From Suilimivivens sp009774465 (GTDB lineage: Bacteria; Bacillota; Clostridia; Lachnospirales; Lachnospiraceae), in assembly GCA_947382645.1 (NCBI GenBank), contig CANDAE010000019.1, positions 1-64,000 on the forward strand: a stretch of DNA of 64,000 nucleotides. The letters run 5' to 3'. Below, in pieces: positions 1-8,626 of the stretch. The position numbers and the translations under genes were made by a program. Below the pieces are notes generated by a model. The model was not told where the DNA came from, searched no databases, and was given only the letters and a program-made list of their open reading frames with translations. How positions within the stretch are numbered: the first letter of the stretch is position 1; every line of letters starts with the position of its first letter.

Positions 1-88
1 AAATCCTGCGTGTATGCCCGTAAATCAAGGCTTTTTTGAGATAATCAACCATTTTTAAATATACAAATTGACCTAAAGGAGATTTCTT

Positions 89-457
89 ATGGCAGCAATT
101 ATAGGTGCAATCATTTTTTCCATAATTATTTTATTATCATTTCTTATAATCTGCGGATTACCTCTGGGAGAATTGACAATGGGTGGACAGTATAAAATTT
201 TTCCTAAGAAACTGAGGATTGTTTTGGCGATACAGCTTATGTTACAAATCTTTTTTGTAATTATCATTTTGCAAATGGGAGGATTTATGTCATTATGGTT
301 TTCAGGCAAAACCACAAAAATAATCTGTATTATTATGGCAATTTATCTTTCCCTTAATACAGTTATGAATTTTATTTCCAAAAGTAAAAAAGAAAAGTGT
401 GTGATGACGCCGCTTTCTGCAATTTCAGCAATATGCTTTTGGATAACTGCATTATAA
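89..457 (+). CDS. small integral membrane protein, unknown function
   Basis: A 122-residue hydrophobic protein with about four predicted membrane segments (roughly residues 3-25, 45-65, 75-92 and 104-120) separated by short basic loops. The start is well supported by AAAGGAG nine bases upstream of the ATG. It converges with tatD, the two stop codons being adjacent. I recognise no motif or family; the size and topology resemble the many small DUF membrane proteins of Clostridia. No function can be given. Confidence 0.6.
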   Translation: MAAIIGAIIFSIIILLSFLIICGLPLGELTMGGQYKIFPKKLRIVLAIQLMLQIFFVIIILQMGGFMSLWFSGKTTKIICIIMAIYLSLNTVMNFISKSKKEKCVMTPLSAISAICFWITAL

Positions 458-1243
458 TCAGGCATTTATTTTAAACAGCCTTTCCGTATTCTTTCTGGCA
501 TTTTCTGTTAATTCATCCTCTGTAACTTTCATATATTTGGCCAGCTCCTTAACTACATATTTAACATTCTGAGGAACATTTGTCCTGTCAAGACCAGGGA
601 CATTTTTAGGCGTCAAATAAGGCGCATCTGTCTCCACTAAAATACGATCCATAGGAATTATCCGCACAACTTCCCGCAGTTCTTTTCCACGCCTTTCATC
701 ACAAATCCATCCGGTGATACCAATCGAAAAGCCCATTGATAAATATCGTTCCAACGTTTCCTTATCTCCGGTAAAACAATGTACAACGGACTTTTTACAA
801 ATATCAGGATGTTTTTTAAACCTTTTTATAAAATCATCTGCTGCACTCCGCTCGTGCAAAAACAATGGCTTATCCAGCTTCTCTGCAAGTACAATATGTT
901 TCTCCAAACATCTTATTTGATTTTCTTTTGTGGAAAACATTCTATCATAGTCTAATCCACACTCGCCAACTGCGACTATTTTATTATTTGCAGACACAAT
1001 TTTCTCAATCATTTGAAAATCTTCCTGCTTTGCCCGATCAGCATTATGAGGATGTATTCCTGCAGTTCCAAAAGCTTCATGCTCTTTTACAAATTTATCA
1101 ATTTCTTTATTTTCTTTTGGATCTGTTCCAGTTAAAATACAGCATACTCCATGCTCCGCTGCATCCTGAATTATCTTTTCAGGTTCCGGAAATTGTCTGC
1201 AAAATAAATTTAATCCAATATCATAATATTTTACATCATGCAT
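458..1243 (-). CDS. tatD: TatD family metal-dependent DNase
   Basis: A 261-residue TIM-barrel amidohydrolase-superfamily protein. It opens with YYDIGLNLF, matching the FDIGVNL start of E. coli TatD rather than the DTHCHL start of YcfH/YabD paralogues. Other family motifs are GIHPHNAD, VGECGLDY, a metal-ligand HER near residue 130, HCFTG, GITGWICDERRG and the C-terminal ETDAPYLTP. TatD proteins are cytoplasmic metal-dependent 3'-5' exonucleases implicated in DNA repair and turnover, despite their historical link to Tat export. Length is normal and no residue appears missing. It stands alone here, with no tat genes nearby. Confidence 0.9.
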   Translation of the reverse strand: MHDVKYYDIGLNLFCRQFPEPEKIIQDAAEHGVCCILTGTDPKENKEIDKFVKEHEAFGTAGIHPHNADRAKQEDFQMIEKIVSANNKIVAVGECGLDYDRMFSTKENQIRCLEKHIVLAEKLDKPLFLHERSAADDFIKRFKKHPDICKKSVVHCFTGDKETLERYLSMGFSIGITGWICDERRGKELREVVRIIPMDRILVETDAPYLTPKNVPGLDRTNVPQNVKYVVKELAKYMKVTEDELTENARKNTERLFKINA

Positions 1244-1313
1244 AGCCTTTGATTCCTCTTATCTTTCCATAGTTTTTCTGTTTGCTGCAATTATGTTCCA
1301 TTGCCTATAAAAC

Positions 1314-1336
1314 AAGCCCGTCAAATTGACAGGCTT
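1314..1336 (-). terminator. rho-independent terminator
   Basis: On the minus strand AAGCCTGTCA pairs with TGACGGGCTT around a three-base loop and is followed by GTTTTAT. It lies just downstream of the Rpn-like remnant. Confidence 0.65.
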
Positions 1337-1345
1337 ATTGCTATT

Positions 1346-1717
1346 TTAGTATCCGGCTTTTTTCATCTTTTGATCAAATTCCTCTTCACTCATAGAAGAA
1401 TATGCCACAGCATCCGCAAATTTTATAATGCCATCTTTAACCAGCTTAAATAAAGGTATAAGCCCTTCTTCACGTCCTTTTTCATAAATTGTCTGTCCCA
1501 TACCTGTCATACGCACTACCTCCTTTTCGATTTCTGATCCAGCCGGTATGTCTACATACTCTCTCATTCTTTCAATATCTGATTGAAATACTGATTCCAG
1601 ATACTGGAATATATCATCTCCTGATGCTTCTTTTCCCCTCCGGATAATCACTACTTCAATCAGGTCAAATTCCTGATTAGGTTCATTTGTATTTCCAATT
1701 AAATCTTCTTTTGCCAT
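1346..1717 (-). pseudogene. remnant of an Rpn/PD-(D/E)XK-type nuclease gene (C-terminal part)
   Basis: An acidic, helical 123-residue segment from the first plausible internal ATG (position 1717). It ends in an EKGREEGL stretch plus a short helical tail, as many Clostridial Rpn-family putative transposases do. No nuclease core is present. The reading frame stays open upstream to 1768, but those codons lie inside the terminator hairpin of the neighbouring tRNA gene, and no ribosome binding site is seen for any start. I therefore read this as the 3' end of a gene whose front was deleted, perhaps when something inserted by the tRNA. The family assignment rests only on the tail and is tentative; it could also be a short expressed protein of unknown role. 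Confidence 0.45.
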
Positions 1718-1764
1718 TGAATATCTTGTAACTGTGTTCTGTACTTCAAAAAAATAAGAAAAAA

Positions 1765-1788
1765 CCATTCCTGAATCTGCAAGAATGG
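1765..1788 (-). terminator. bidirectional terminator downstream of tRNA-Pro
   Basis: CCATTC and GAATGG form a stem. On the minus strand it is followed by TTTTTTC and on the plus strand by CTTTTT. It is placed to end the tRNA-Pro transcript. Confidence 0.6.
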
Positions 1789-1800
1789 CTTTTTACTACA

Positions 1801-1873
1801 TCGGAGTGACAAGACTTGAACTTGCGGCCTCTACTTCCCTAAAGTAGCGCTCTACCACCTGAGCCACACCCCG
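1801..1873 (-). tRNA. tRNA-Pro (anticodon AGG)
   Basis: The minus strand folds into a full 73-base cloverleaf. The acceptor arm CGGGGTG pairs with CACTCCG (one G-T pair) and the discriminator is A. The D stem is GCTC/GAGC, the anticodon stem CTACT/AGTAG with loop TTAGGGA, and the T arm GCAAG-TTCAAGT-CTTGT. Loop positions 34-36 read AGG, the complement of CCU. No CCA is encoded. The body resembles the usual bacterial tRNA-Pro, but A34 is unusual because most bacteria read CCN with UGG. It has its own consensus-like promoter and terminator, so it is probably transcribed. Confidence 0.85.
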
Positions 1874-1886
1874 AAACGCAAGTTAT

Positions 1887-1915
1887 ATTATATATGGTAT
1901 TGATAATAAAATCAA
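1887..1915 (-). promoter_or_regulatory. sigma-A type promoter of tRNA-Pro
   Basis: Minus-strand TTGATT (1910-1915) and TATAAT (1887-1892) are separated by 17 bases and lie 14 bases before the tRNA 5' end. Confidence 0.65.
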
Positions 1916-1938
1916 GCCCTAATTTAAAATTTTTGCGT

Positions 1939-2943
1939 CTACCTTACCCCTTTGTCATATGGAATACCTTCTGCCCTGGGTGCCCTTGAGTTCTTAGACG
2001 TAAGCGCCAGTACAACTAATGTTACTATATATGGCAGCATACCGTAAACATATGTGCTTATCCCCAGCTCAGCTAACAAATAAACTCCATCATTATTAAT
2101 ATCAAGTGTGCTGAAACTGGCTGCAATGCATTTAAGCAGGCCAAACAAAAATCCCGCCGCTGCAATATTTAAAGGCTTCCAGTTTCCGAAAATCATTACA
2201 GCCAAAGCTAAAAATCCAAAACCGGCAACATCACCTGTTGAAGCGCCATTTGATGTTGTCAGAGTATAAATAAAACCCCCCATTCCAGCTAACGCTCCGC
2301 CAATTGTTGTTCCTGTATATCTCATTTTATATACATTAATTCCCACACTGTCAGCGGCCTGTGGATGCTCACCGCAGGCACGCAGTCTTAAACCGAATTT
2401 TGTAGTATACAATAAAATTGATAACAAAATATATAACCCAATTCCAATATAATTAGTCAAATAAAACTTATCCAAAAATACGGAACCAATGGTACCCAAG
2501 TCAGACGATCTTGAAAATCCCAGATCTGTCTTAAAAATCATAAACCATGAAGGTGCATCATATGCCAGATTAAGCGTTCCCTGATTAAAAAGCAGATTAA
2601 TGAAAAACAAAACAATGGCAGGCGCCAGTAAATTAAGGGCCATTCCTCCAATTGTCTGATCTGCTTTCATAGTAACTGCCGAAAAGCTGAGCAGCAGGGA
2701 AAATATAGCTCCCACAAATGCAGTAAGCAAAAGCGTCAGCAAAAGTAAAACCTGCGCATGGTCTTTATCCCATCCGCCCAACTGCATGGAACGTACAAAC
2801 CATGCACCTGCAAACGCACCTATAATCATAATTCCTTCCAGTGCAAGGTTAATTACTCCGCTTCGCTCGGAAAAAACACCGCCCAGGGCAATCAGAATCA
2901 ATGGAACAAAGAATATGAATGTCTGTTGTAATAAAAAAGTCAT
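1939..2943 (-). CDS. nucleoside ABC transporter permease 2 (YufQ/NupC-like)
   Basis: A 334-residue integral membrane protein of the BPD_transp_2 family with about nine hydrophobic segments. The N-terminal segment carries GGVFSERSGVINLALEGIM, the hallmark of the second permease of BMP-type nucleoside importers. The EAA-like loop LRACGEHPQAADSVGI contacts the ATPase. It forms one half of the membrane channel with the upstream permease, whose stop codon it overlaps by four bases (ATGA), so the two are translationally coupled. It is the last gene of the nucleoside operon. Known relatives carry guanosine or other purine and pyrimidine nucleosides; the substrate here is inferred from the linked phosphorylase. 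Confidence 0.88.
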   Translation of the reverse strand: MTFLLQQTFIFFVPLILIALGGVFSERSGVINLALEGIMIIGAFAGAWFVRSMQLGGWDKDHAQVLLLLTLLLTAFVGAIFSLLLSFSAVTMKADQTIGGMALNLLAPAIVLFFINLLFNQGTLNLAYDAPSWFMIFKTDLGFSRSSDLGTIGSVFLDKFYLTNYIGIGLYILLSILLYTTKFGLRLRACGEHPQAADSVGINVYKMRYTGTTIGGALAGMGGFIYTLTTSNGASTGDVAGFGFLALAVMIFGNWKPLNIAAAGFLFGLLKCIAASFSTLDINNDGVYLLAELGISTYVYGMLPYIVTLVVLALTSKNSRAPRAEGIPYDKGVR

Positions 2944-4124
2944 TGCTGCACCTCCCTTTTACCTTTTCTGCTGCTTAATCTATCCTGAAAGAATTTGGTA
3001 AAGGCACATAAATATACGATTGCTGCGATAATAATGTCCGCATTGTATTTATTAAACACTGTCAAATTTCCAAGCTGGCTGCCTGAGATATCAAGATATG
3101 CCATAAACAACCCTGCAAAAATACAGCCCGCCGGATTGGAGCTTGCCAAAAGAGCAACCGGTATGCCATTGATTCCTACTGCCGGCAGCGACATGGAAGT
3201 ATGCCAGTAAAACTCCACATTACCGCTCAGGTAATATAATGCCGCCCCTGCTGCTGCCAGCCCTCCCGACAGCGCCATAGACAGCACAATATTTCGTTTT
3301 TCGTTCATTCCTGCCATTCGGGCTGCATTTTTATTGCTTCCACAGGAACGCAGTTCAAACCCCAATACCGATTTAGTAATCAAAAAATAGCAAATAACTG
3401 CAAATAAAATTGCAATCAATATTCCCATATTAACGCTGCCATTGCCAAACAATGCATCCAGTCCGGCTTTTGACGTAGATACGCCATTGGTATTTAATTT
3501 AAGTGTGTACCCGCTTTTTCCATAATCAATCCTGTTGATAAAGCTGCTTCCATCAAAAAGCAAAGTCACAAGATTCGCAGCAATCCAGTTGGTCATGATA
3601 CAGGTTATGACTTCATTTACATTAAGAAATGCCTTGAATATTCCCGGAATACATCCCCATAATGCGCCTGCTGCCACAGCAACAATAAATGCTGCTATCC
3701 ACACAATCCATGCCGGTACCACCTTAGTATCAATAGACAGCCCAACAATAATAGCCGCCGCTGTTCCAATCAGATACTGCCCTGCTGCCCCAATATTAAA
3801 CAACCCTGTTTTATATGCCACAGCTACGGATAATCCGGTCATGATAAGAGGTGTTGCCCGAAACAGCATATCTCCAATCAGCTTCCCATTTATGCCGAAC
3901 ATTAACCTGCCGCTTTCACTTTTTCCCAGATTAAACACCCCTGCAAGCATTACCCGAAACCCGTCAAGTGCAGAGGAAAAGCTGATACTGCTTATACATA
4001 ATGCTGTGATAAAAAGCAAAATCCCTCCAAAAATAAATCCAATTAAAATTGAAATGAGCGAAGCCGATACTCTTTTTGTTCCTTCATTATTCAAGTCAAA
4101 AACTTTTCCAGGGTATTTAAACAT
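2940..4124 (-). CDS. nucleoside ABC transporter permease 1 (YufP/NupB-like)
   Basis: A 394-residue membrane protein of the BPD_transp_2 family. The ATG at 4124 is preferred because AAGGAG stands 8 bases before it. The frame is open further upstream but those residues fall inside the ATPase gene. Motifs include RATPLIMTGLSVAVAYKTGLFNIG and the cytoplasmic loop LRSCGSNKNAARMAGM, typical of the first permease of the guanosine-type importer. It overlaps the 3' end of the ATPase gene by eight bases, consistent with coupled translation. It should pair with the downstream permease to form the channel. Confidence 0.88.
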   Translation of the reverse strand: MFKYPGKVFDLNNEGTKRVSASLISILIGFIFGGILLFITALCISSISFSSALDGFRVMLAGVFNLGKSESGRLMFGINGKLIGDMLFRATPLIMTGLSVAVAYKTGLFNIGAAGQYLIGTAAAIIVGLSIDTKVVPAWIVWIAAFIVAVAAGALWGCIPGIFKAFLNVNEVITCIMTNWIAANLVTLLFDGSSFINRIDYGKSGYTLKLNTNGVSTSKAGLDALFGNGSVNMGILIAILFAVICYFLITKSVLGFELRSCGSNKNAARMAGMNEKRNIVLSMALSGGLAAAGAALYYLSGNVEFYWHTSMSLPAVGINGIPVALLASSNPAGCIFAGLFMAYLDISGSQLGNLTVFNKYNADIIIAAIVYLCAFTKFFQDRLSSRKGKREVQQ

Positions 4125-5670
4125 GATCTCCGCTCCTTTCTTCCGAAGTATTTCTTTTTGCACCGGCCATATAAAGCCCCAGTTCTTCCGGAGTAGTTTC
4201 TTTTGGGTTCAGTTCACCTACTATTTCCCCTTCATACATAACAAGTATTCTGTCCGATAAATCCATCACCTCATCCAGTTCAAAAGAAACCAGTAAAACA
4301 GCTTTTTTATGATTTCTCTGGTTAATAATCTGGTTGTGTATGTACTCTATCGCCGCCACATCCAGTCCTCTTGTAGGGTGCACTGCTATCAGCAGGTCAT
4401 CATCCTTATTTATTTCACGGGCAATAATTGCTTTCTGCTGATTTCCTCCCGACATACTTCTTGCCGGAGTTTCCGCGCCTTTTCCTGCCCTCACATCAAA
4501 GGCTTCAATTAATCCGTCGGCAAATTCCCGCTCTCTTTTCCTGTTAATAAATCCTCTTTCATTAAATGGTTTTTTATAGTAATTGTGTAAAATGAGATTG
4601 TCTTCCAGCGGAAAATCCAGAACCAGTCCATACTTATGCCTGTCCTCCGGAATACAACTCATTCCGGCAACGCCTCTTTCCCTTATGGAAACACTTGATA
4701 TCTCTTTCTCATTCAGCCAGATTTTTCCGCCTGTCAGCCTGTCAATCCCTGTCAGTCCATAAATCAGTTCGCTCTGTCCGTTTCCATCAATACCTGCAAT
4801 ACAGACCACTTCTCCCTGATGAATCTCCATACTGACATCTTTGACCGCATCTGCTTTATGATAGCGGCTTGCCACTGACATATTTTCAACTTTAAGAACT
4901 GTCTTTCCGGGCTTTAAATCCTTTTTATCCACATGAAACGAAACACTGCGTCCTACCATCATGGATGTCAGTTCTTCTTTTGTAGTCTCATTTACATTTA
5001 CTGTTCCGATATATTTGCCTTTCCGCAGTACGGAACACCTGTCGGCTGCTTCCATAATTTCATTTAGTTTATGAGTGATAAATAAAATGCTTTTGCCTTC
5101 AGATGCCAGATTTTTCATGATTTTGATTAATTCAGAAATTTCCTGGGGCGTCAACACTGCTGTAGGTTCATCAAAGATTAATATTTCATTTTCCCGATAC
5201 AGCATTTTAAGTATCTCCACACGCTGCTGCATTCCCACTGAAATATCCTCAACAGCGGCATCAGCATCCACTTTCAGTCCATACTTTAAAGATAATTCCA
5301 TAACTTTTTTTCTTGCCTGTTTTTTCCGGAGAAAGCCAAGCTTATTGGGTTCTATTCCCAAAATAATATTTTCCAGCACCGTAAAGCACTCCACTAACTT
5401 AAAATGCTGGTGAACCATGCCGATTCCAAGCCGGTTTGCATCATTTGGATTATTAATATGCACACATTCACCGTCTTTTCTGATTTCTCCCTCTTCCGGC
5501 TGATACAAACCAAATAAAACACTCATCAGCGTGGATTTTCCTGCACCATTTTCCCCTAAAAGCGCATGAATTTCTCCCTTTTTCAGTTGTATCGTTATAT
5601 GGTCATTGGCCTTAATTCCCGGAAAAGTTTTCGTAATGTCTATCATTTCTATTGCATATTCACCAGCCAT
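4117..5670 (-). CDS. nucleoside ABC transporter ATP-binding protein, double domain (YufO/NupA-like)
   Basis: A 517-residue protein with two fused ABC ATPase domains, as in the RbsA/YufO class. The first domain (about 1-245) has Walker A GENGAGKST, a degenerate signature SVGMQQ and Walker B LIFDEPTAVL. The second (about 255-500) has a variant Walker A GIDGNGQSE and signature MSGGNQQ. Such a degenerate second P-loop is normal for this class. The ATG at 5670 is chosen because AGGGAC precedes it; an upstream in-frame GTG lacks a site. It powers the importer formed with the two permeases and the BMP lipoprotein. Confidence 0.9.
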   Translation of the reverse strand: MAGEYAIEMIDITKTFPGIKANDHITIQLKKGEIHALLGENGAGKSTLMSVLFGLYQPEEGEIRKDGECVHINNPNDANRLGIGMVHQHFKLVECFTVLENIILGIEPNKLGFLRKKQARKKVMELSLKYGLKVDADAAVEDISVGMQQRVEILKMLYRENEILIFDEPTAVLTPQEISELIKIMKNLASEGKSILFITHKLNEIMEAADRCSVLRKGKYIGTVNVNETTKEELTSMMVGRSVSFHVDKKDLKPGKTVLKVENMSVASRYHKADAVKDVSMEIHQGEVVCIAGIDGNGQSELIYGLTGIDRLTGGKIWLNEKEISSVSIRERGVAGMSCIPEDRHKYGLVLDFPLEDNLILHNYYKKPFNERGFINRKREREFADGLIEAFDVRAGKGAETPARSMSGGNQQKAIIAREINKDDDLLIAVHPTRGLDVAAIEYIHNQIINQRNHKKAVLLVSFELDEVMDLSDRILVMYEGEIVGELNPKETTPEELGLYMAGAKRNTSEERSGDHV

Positions 5671-5710
5671 CTTCAAGTCCCTGCCCTTTACATTTTTCAC
5701 AAATATCTGT

Positions 5711-6856
5711 TTATTCTACAAATTCAACCGTAACATTGCTGAAAGTCTCTGTTTTTCCAAGAAATCCTTCAAAGTCATAGCTCACCTTATAAGTGCCGTC
5801 AATAATCCCCTTAGTCAGCGCATCGTAATCCTCTTGCGTAAACTTTTCAAATCTGGATGCTTCCATAGGAAGTCCTGTTGCATTTTCCTCAATGCCCAGC
5901 CAGGTATCACCCTGTACCTCTTCCCATTTATTTTCAAAATACTTTGTCAGTGCAAGATTAACGGATGCTTCCAATCCCTTTAAGGAAGAGGTGATAACTG
6001 TTTCAGAATCTTTCGACTGATCAACGTCTCCACCTATGGTATATCCATTGTTTGCTGCAGCTGCTGCAAATACACTGGTACACATAGTGCCGCCATATGG
6101 CATAACTAATTCCGTTCCCTGAGCAAACCATCCGTTCACCATAGTCTGCAGGGAATCAGATGCGGAATATGCTTCTCCATACAAATAGCTGTATTTGATG
6201 CTTACATTAACTCCCATTTCGGCTGCGGCTGCATTTGCCCCCTGTACAAAACCATAACCGCATCTGTTTACCGCAGGGTTTCCACCGCCGCCTCCGCCGC
6301 AGAATCCAAGCTTTGTGAGTCCATCCTTTACTACCGAATAACCGGCCATGAACCCTGACTGTTCCTCATGATAGTAAATTCCTGCCACATTTTCCAGCCC
6401 CACATCCCATCCGTCAATAAAAACAAATTTCACTTCCGGATGTTCCGTTGCAGCCTGATATAACGCTTCATACTGCATATAGCCCGGCGTTACTATAATT
6501 TCTGCCCCATTATCAATTGCTGCAATCATAGCATCATATCTGTCACTGTCAGTTGCTTCCTTTCCATTTGCCGGCTGATAATATTTGTAAGAATATCCCT
6601 TTTCACTTGCAAAGCATTTTACACCATTCCATGTGCCTTCATTAAAATTGCCATCTTTTAACTGTGCCACATCAGTTACCATTGCAACTACATATTTGCC
6701 ATCTTCTGATTCCATTGTGTCGCTGATATCATCAGCTGTTATTTCCCCTTCCGGCTTTTGGTCCGAAACGTCTTCCTTTTTACTGCCGCAGGCGGTAACG
6801 CCTGCCACAAGCATAACTGTCAATAAAACTGCCAAAACACCTTTTCTTTTTTTCAT
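5711..6856 (-). CDS. BMP family nucleoside-binding lipoprotein
   Basis: A 381-residue secreted substrate-binding protein. It has a basic start, a hydrophobic stretch and the lipobox VTAC followed by an acidic linker, so the mature protein would be lipid-anchored outside the membrane. The body matches the Bmp/PnrA fold, with AMVTDVAQLKDGNFNEGTW at the start, then IIVTPGYMQYEAL, and KFVFIDG before the hinge. Bmp proteins bind purine and sometimes pyrimidine nucleosides, stacking the base between aromatic residues. A glycine run (GGGGGG near residue 190) is unusual and may be a flexible surface loop. The gene is encoded directly before its ATPase. Confidence 0.9.
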   Translation of the reverse strand: MKKRKGVLAVLLTVMLVAGVTACGSKKEDVSDQKPEGEITADDISDTMESEDGKYVVAMVTDVAQLKDGNFNEGTWNGVKCFASEKGYSYKYYQPANGKEATDSDRYDAMIAAIDNGAEIIVTPGYMQYEALYQAATEHPEVKFVFIDGWDVGLENVAGIYYHEEQSGFMAGYSVVKDGLTKLGFCGGGGGGNPAVNRCGYGFVQGANAAAAEMGVNVSIKYSYLYGEAYSASDSLQTMVNGWFAQGTELVMPYGGTMCTSVFAAAAANNGYTIGGDVDQSKDSETVITSSLKGLEASVNLALTKYFENKWEEVQGDTWLGIEENATGLPMEASRFEKFTQEDYDALTKGIIDGTYKVSYDFEGFLGKTETFSNVTVEFVE

Positions 6857-6884
6857 TTTATTTCCCTCCTTTGACTTCCCCTTC

Positions 6885-7955
6885 TTAAATTAACGCCTGA
6901 TTCGTTATCGGTCCGGCTTCATAATATGCGTACAGGTTTGTAGGAACAAAAATTCCTCTGTCGGTGACTACTCCATCACACAGCTTGGGCGGTGTAATGT
7001 CAAATGCAGGATAAAATCCCTTTACCCCTTCCATTGTTAATTTCGTTCCCATAGATTCCAACACCAACTGGGGATCTCTCTGCTCAATGGTAACTGAATC
7101 AATATTGGGATGGGACAAATTTGGCGTTCCTGTAACATAATATGGTATGCCCCAATATTGACAGCCTAATGCAATTTGAAATGTTCCGATTTTATTCACT
7201 ACATATCCATCCATTGTTATCACATCGGCCGCAGAGGTAAACACGTCTACTTTTTTGGCATTTAATACATAAGCCGGCATATTGTCCGTAATAACAGTTA
7301 CATCAAATCCCATGTCACAGCCTACGCTGGCAGTCAGCCTTGCTCCCTGGTAATACGGTCTTGTCTCCGCGCAGATCATTTTAATTTCTTTTCCCTGCCG
7401 GCGGCATGCAGTCAGCATTGTTCCTATAATTGTCTCTCCAAAGCATTGCGTCATTACAGTACCGCCATCAGGTATTTTTTCTGCCAGATAGCGCCCTGTC
7501 GGCATATATTTCTTATAGGTATCATTAATGTAATTAAATGCATATTCCTGCAATGCATCTACAAGCTGTTGTCCTGCCTTGTCTTCCTGCAAGCATTTTT
7601 CAGCCACTTCCATAGCGCCGCCTGTCACAAGCTGCATTTTTTCAGAGGTTGTGGGCCTGGCATGTGACAGTGCATACTCTGCCTTTTTCAGATATTCCCT
7701 GATCTCATCAATGCTCTTTTGCCTGACTTCATAGGCTGCCAGCGCCATTCCCATTGCTGCCGCTGTATAAGGCCCCGCACTTTGCGTCACCATATCTGCA
7801 ATTGCCTGTGCAACTTCCGTGTAAGAGCGACATACTACAAATTCTGTTTTCACCGGATAAATTCTCCGATCCAGAATTCTTACGCAGCCTTCCTCATACC
7901 ATGCAACATTTTCATATTGAAGCAAAAACCCCATTCCTTCATCTGCTCTTTTCAT
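6885..7955 (-). CDS. MtnA/eIF2B-like sugar-1-phosphate isomerase
   Basis: A 356-residue member of the MtnA/aIF2B fold. Visible family marks are RILDRRIYPV near the N-terminus, ARPTT (99-103), ETRPYYQGARLT (197-208) and NKIGT (254-258). The two catalytic residues known from MtnA appear conserved: Cys171 in TQCFGET and Asp244 in SAADVITMDG. The surroundings are altered, since true MtnA reads roughly THCNTG and GADRI there. MtnA converts 5-methylthioribose-1-phosphate to the ribulose form, and archaeal relatives act on ribose-1,5-bisphosphate. Because it sits between an aldolase and a nucleoside importer, I infer that it isomerises ribose-1-phosphate or a 5-deoxy analogue to the 2-ketose. Confidence 0.8.
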   Translation of the reverse strand: MKRADEGMGFLLQYENVAWYEEGCVRILDRRIYPVKTEFVVCRSYTEVAQAIADMVTQSAGPYTAAAMGMALAAYEVRQKSIDEIREYLKKAEYALSHARPTTSEKMQLVTGGAMEVAEKCLQEDKAGQQLVDALQEYAFNYINDTYKKYMPTGRYLAEKIPDGGTVMTQCFGETIIGTMLTACRRQGKEIKMICAETRPYYQGARLTASVGCDMGFDVTVITDNMPAYVLNAKKVDVFTSAADVITMDGYVVNKIGTFQIALGCQYWGIPYYVTGTPNLSHPNIDSVTIEQRDPQLVLESMGTKLTMEGVKGFYPAFDITPPKLCDGVVTDRGIFVPTNLYAYYEAGPITNQALI

Positions 7956-7972
7956 TTGATTCCCCCGTTTTT

Positions 7973-8602
7973 CTATTTCATCCTTTGGCGAAAAATTTCC
8001 AACTGTTCTTCTGGAATCTCTCCCACTGTTCCCACCGTACTTGCAAGGTAATAGATACGTGCGGCATCTTCTATGTAAACTGCTGTCATATATGCACTTT
8101 CAATCTCTTCACCAATTGCAACTGCTCCATGATTTTTCAAGAGGCACCCTTTTCTGCCTTCTAATGCCTTAACAGCTTCTATCCCTACTTTCTCGTCGCC
8201 TGGAAGGGCAAACCCTGCCACCTGAACCGTATCTCCAATAGAAGGCAGCATTTCCACTAAAATCATGGGGATCGGCACATTGGCAACTGCAAATGCTGTG
8301 GCATAAGGAGAATGGGTATGAACCACTGCCTTTATCTCTTTACGCTCTTTATAAATATTGGTATGCAGTTTCCATTCGGAAGATGGCTGATGCTTTCCCT
8401 CCAGCACAGTACCATCCATTGTAATGGTAACCATATCTTCACAGGTCATATTTTCATAGGGAATGCTGCTGGGCGTAATATAAATACACTCCTTTTCATC
8501 ATCATAGATACTGAGATTGCCGCTGGTGCCTGCAAACAGCTTGTTCTCATAAGCTTTCTTTGTATATTCGAGCAGTATTTCCCTGTAGTTTTGTTTATTC
8601 AT
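7973..8602 (-). CDS. class II aldolase, FucA/AraD family
   Basis: A 209-residue zinc-dependent aldolase. Motifs are GTSGNLS and TPSS (phosphate binding), SSEWKLH with the catalytic Glu, the paired metal ligands in HTHSPYAT and the third His in LKNHGAVAIG. The length fits L-fuculose-1-phosphate aldolase (about 215 residues) and the related Ald2 enzymes of the 5-deoxyribose/MTA DHAP shunt. The expected reaction is cleavage of a ketose-1-phosphate to DHAP plus an aldehyde. With the adjacent isomerase as supplier, ribulose-1-phosphate (glycolaldehyde as product) or 5-deoxyribulose-1-phosphate (acetaldehyde as product) are the best guesses. Confidence 0.85.
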   Translation of the reverse strand: MNKQNYREILLEYTKKAYENKLFAGTSGNLSIYDDEKECIYITPSSIPYENMTCEDMVTITMDGTVLEGKHQPSSEWKLHTNIYKERKEIKAVVHTHSPYATAFAVANVPIPMILVEMLPSIGDTVQVAGFALPGDEKVGIEAVKALEGRKGCLLKNHGAVAIGEEIESAYMTAVYIEDAARIYYLASTVGTVGEIPEEQLEIFRQRMK

Positions 8603-8626
8603 TCTTTTTCCAACCTTTCACACTCA

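Noticed and set aside
3535..4260. Long plus-strand open frame opposite the permease and ATPase genes
   Set aside because: It mirrors well-supported minus-strand transporter genes, has no ribosome binding site and shows no family resemblance.
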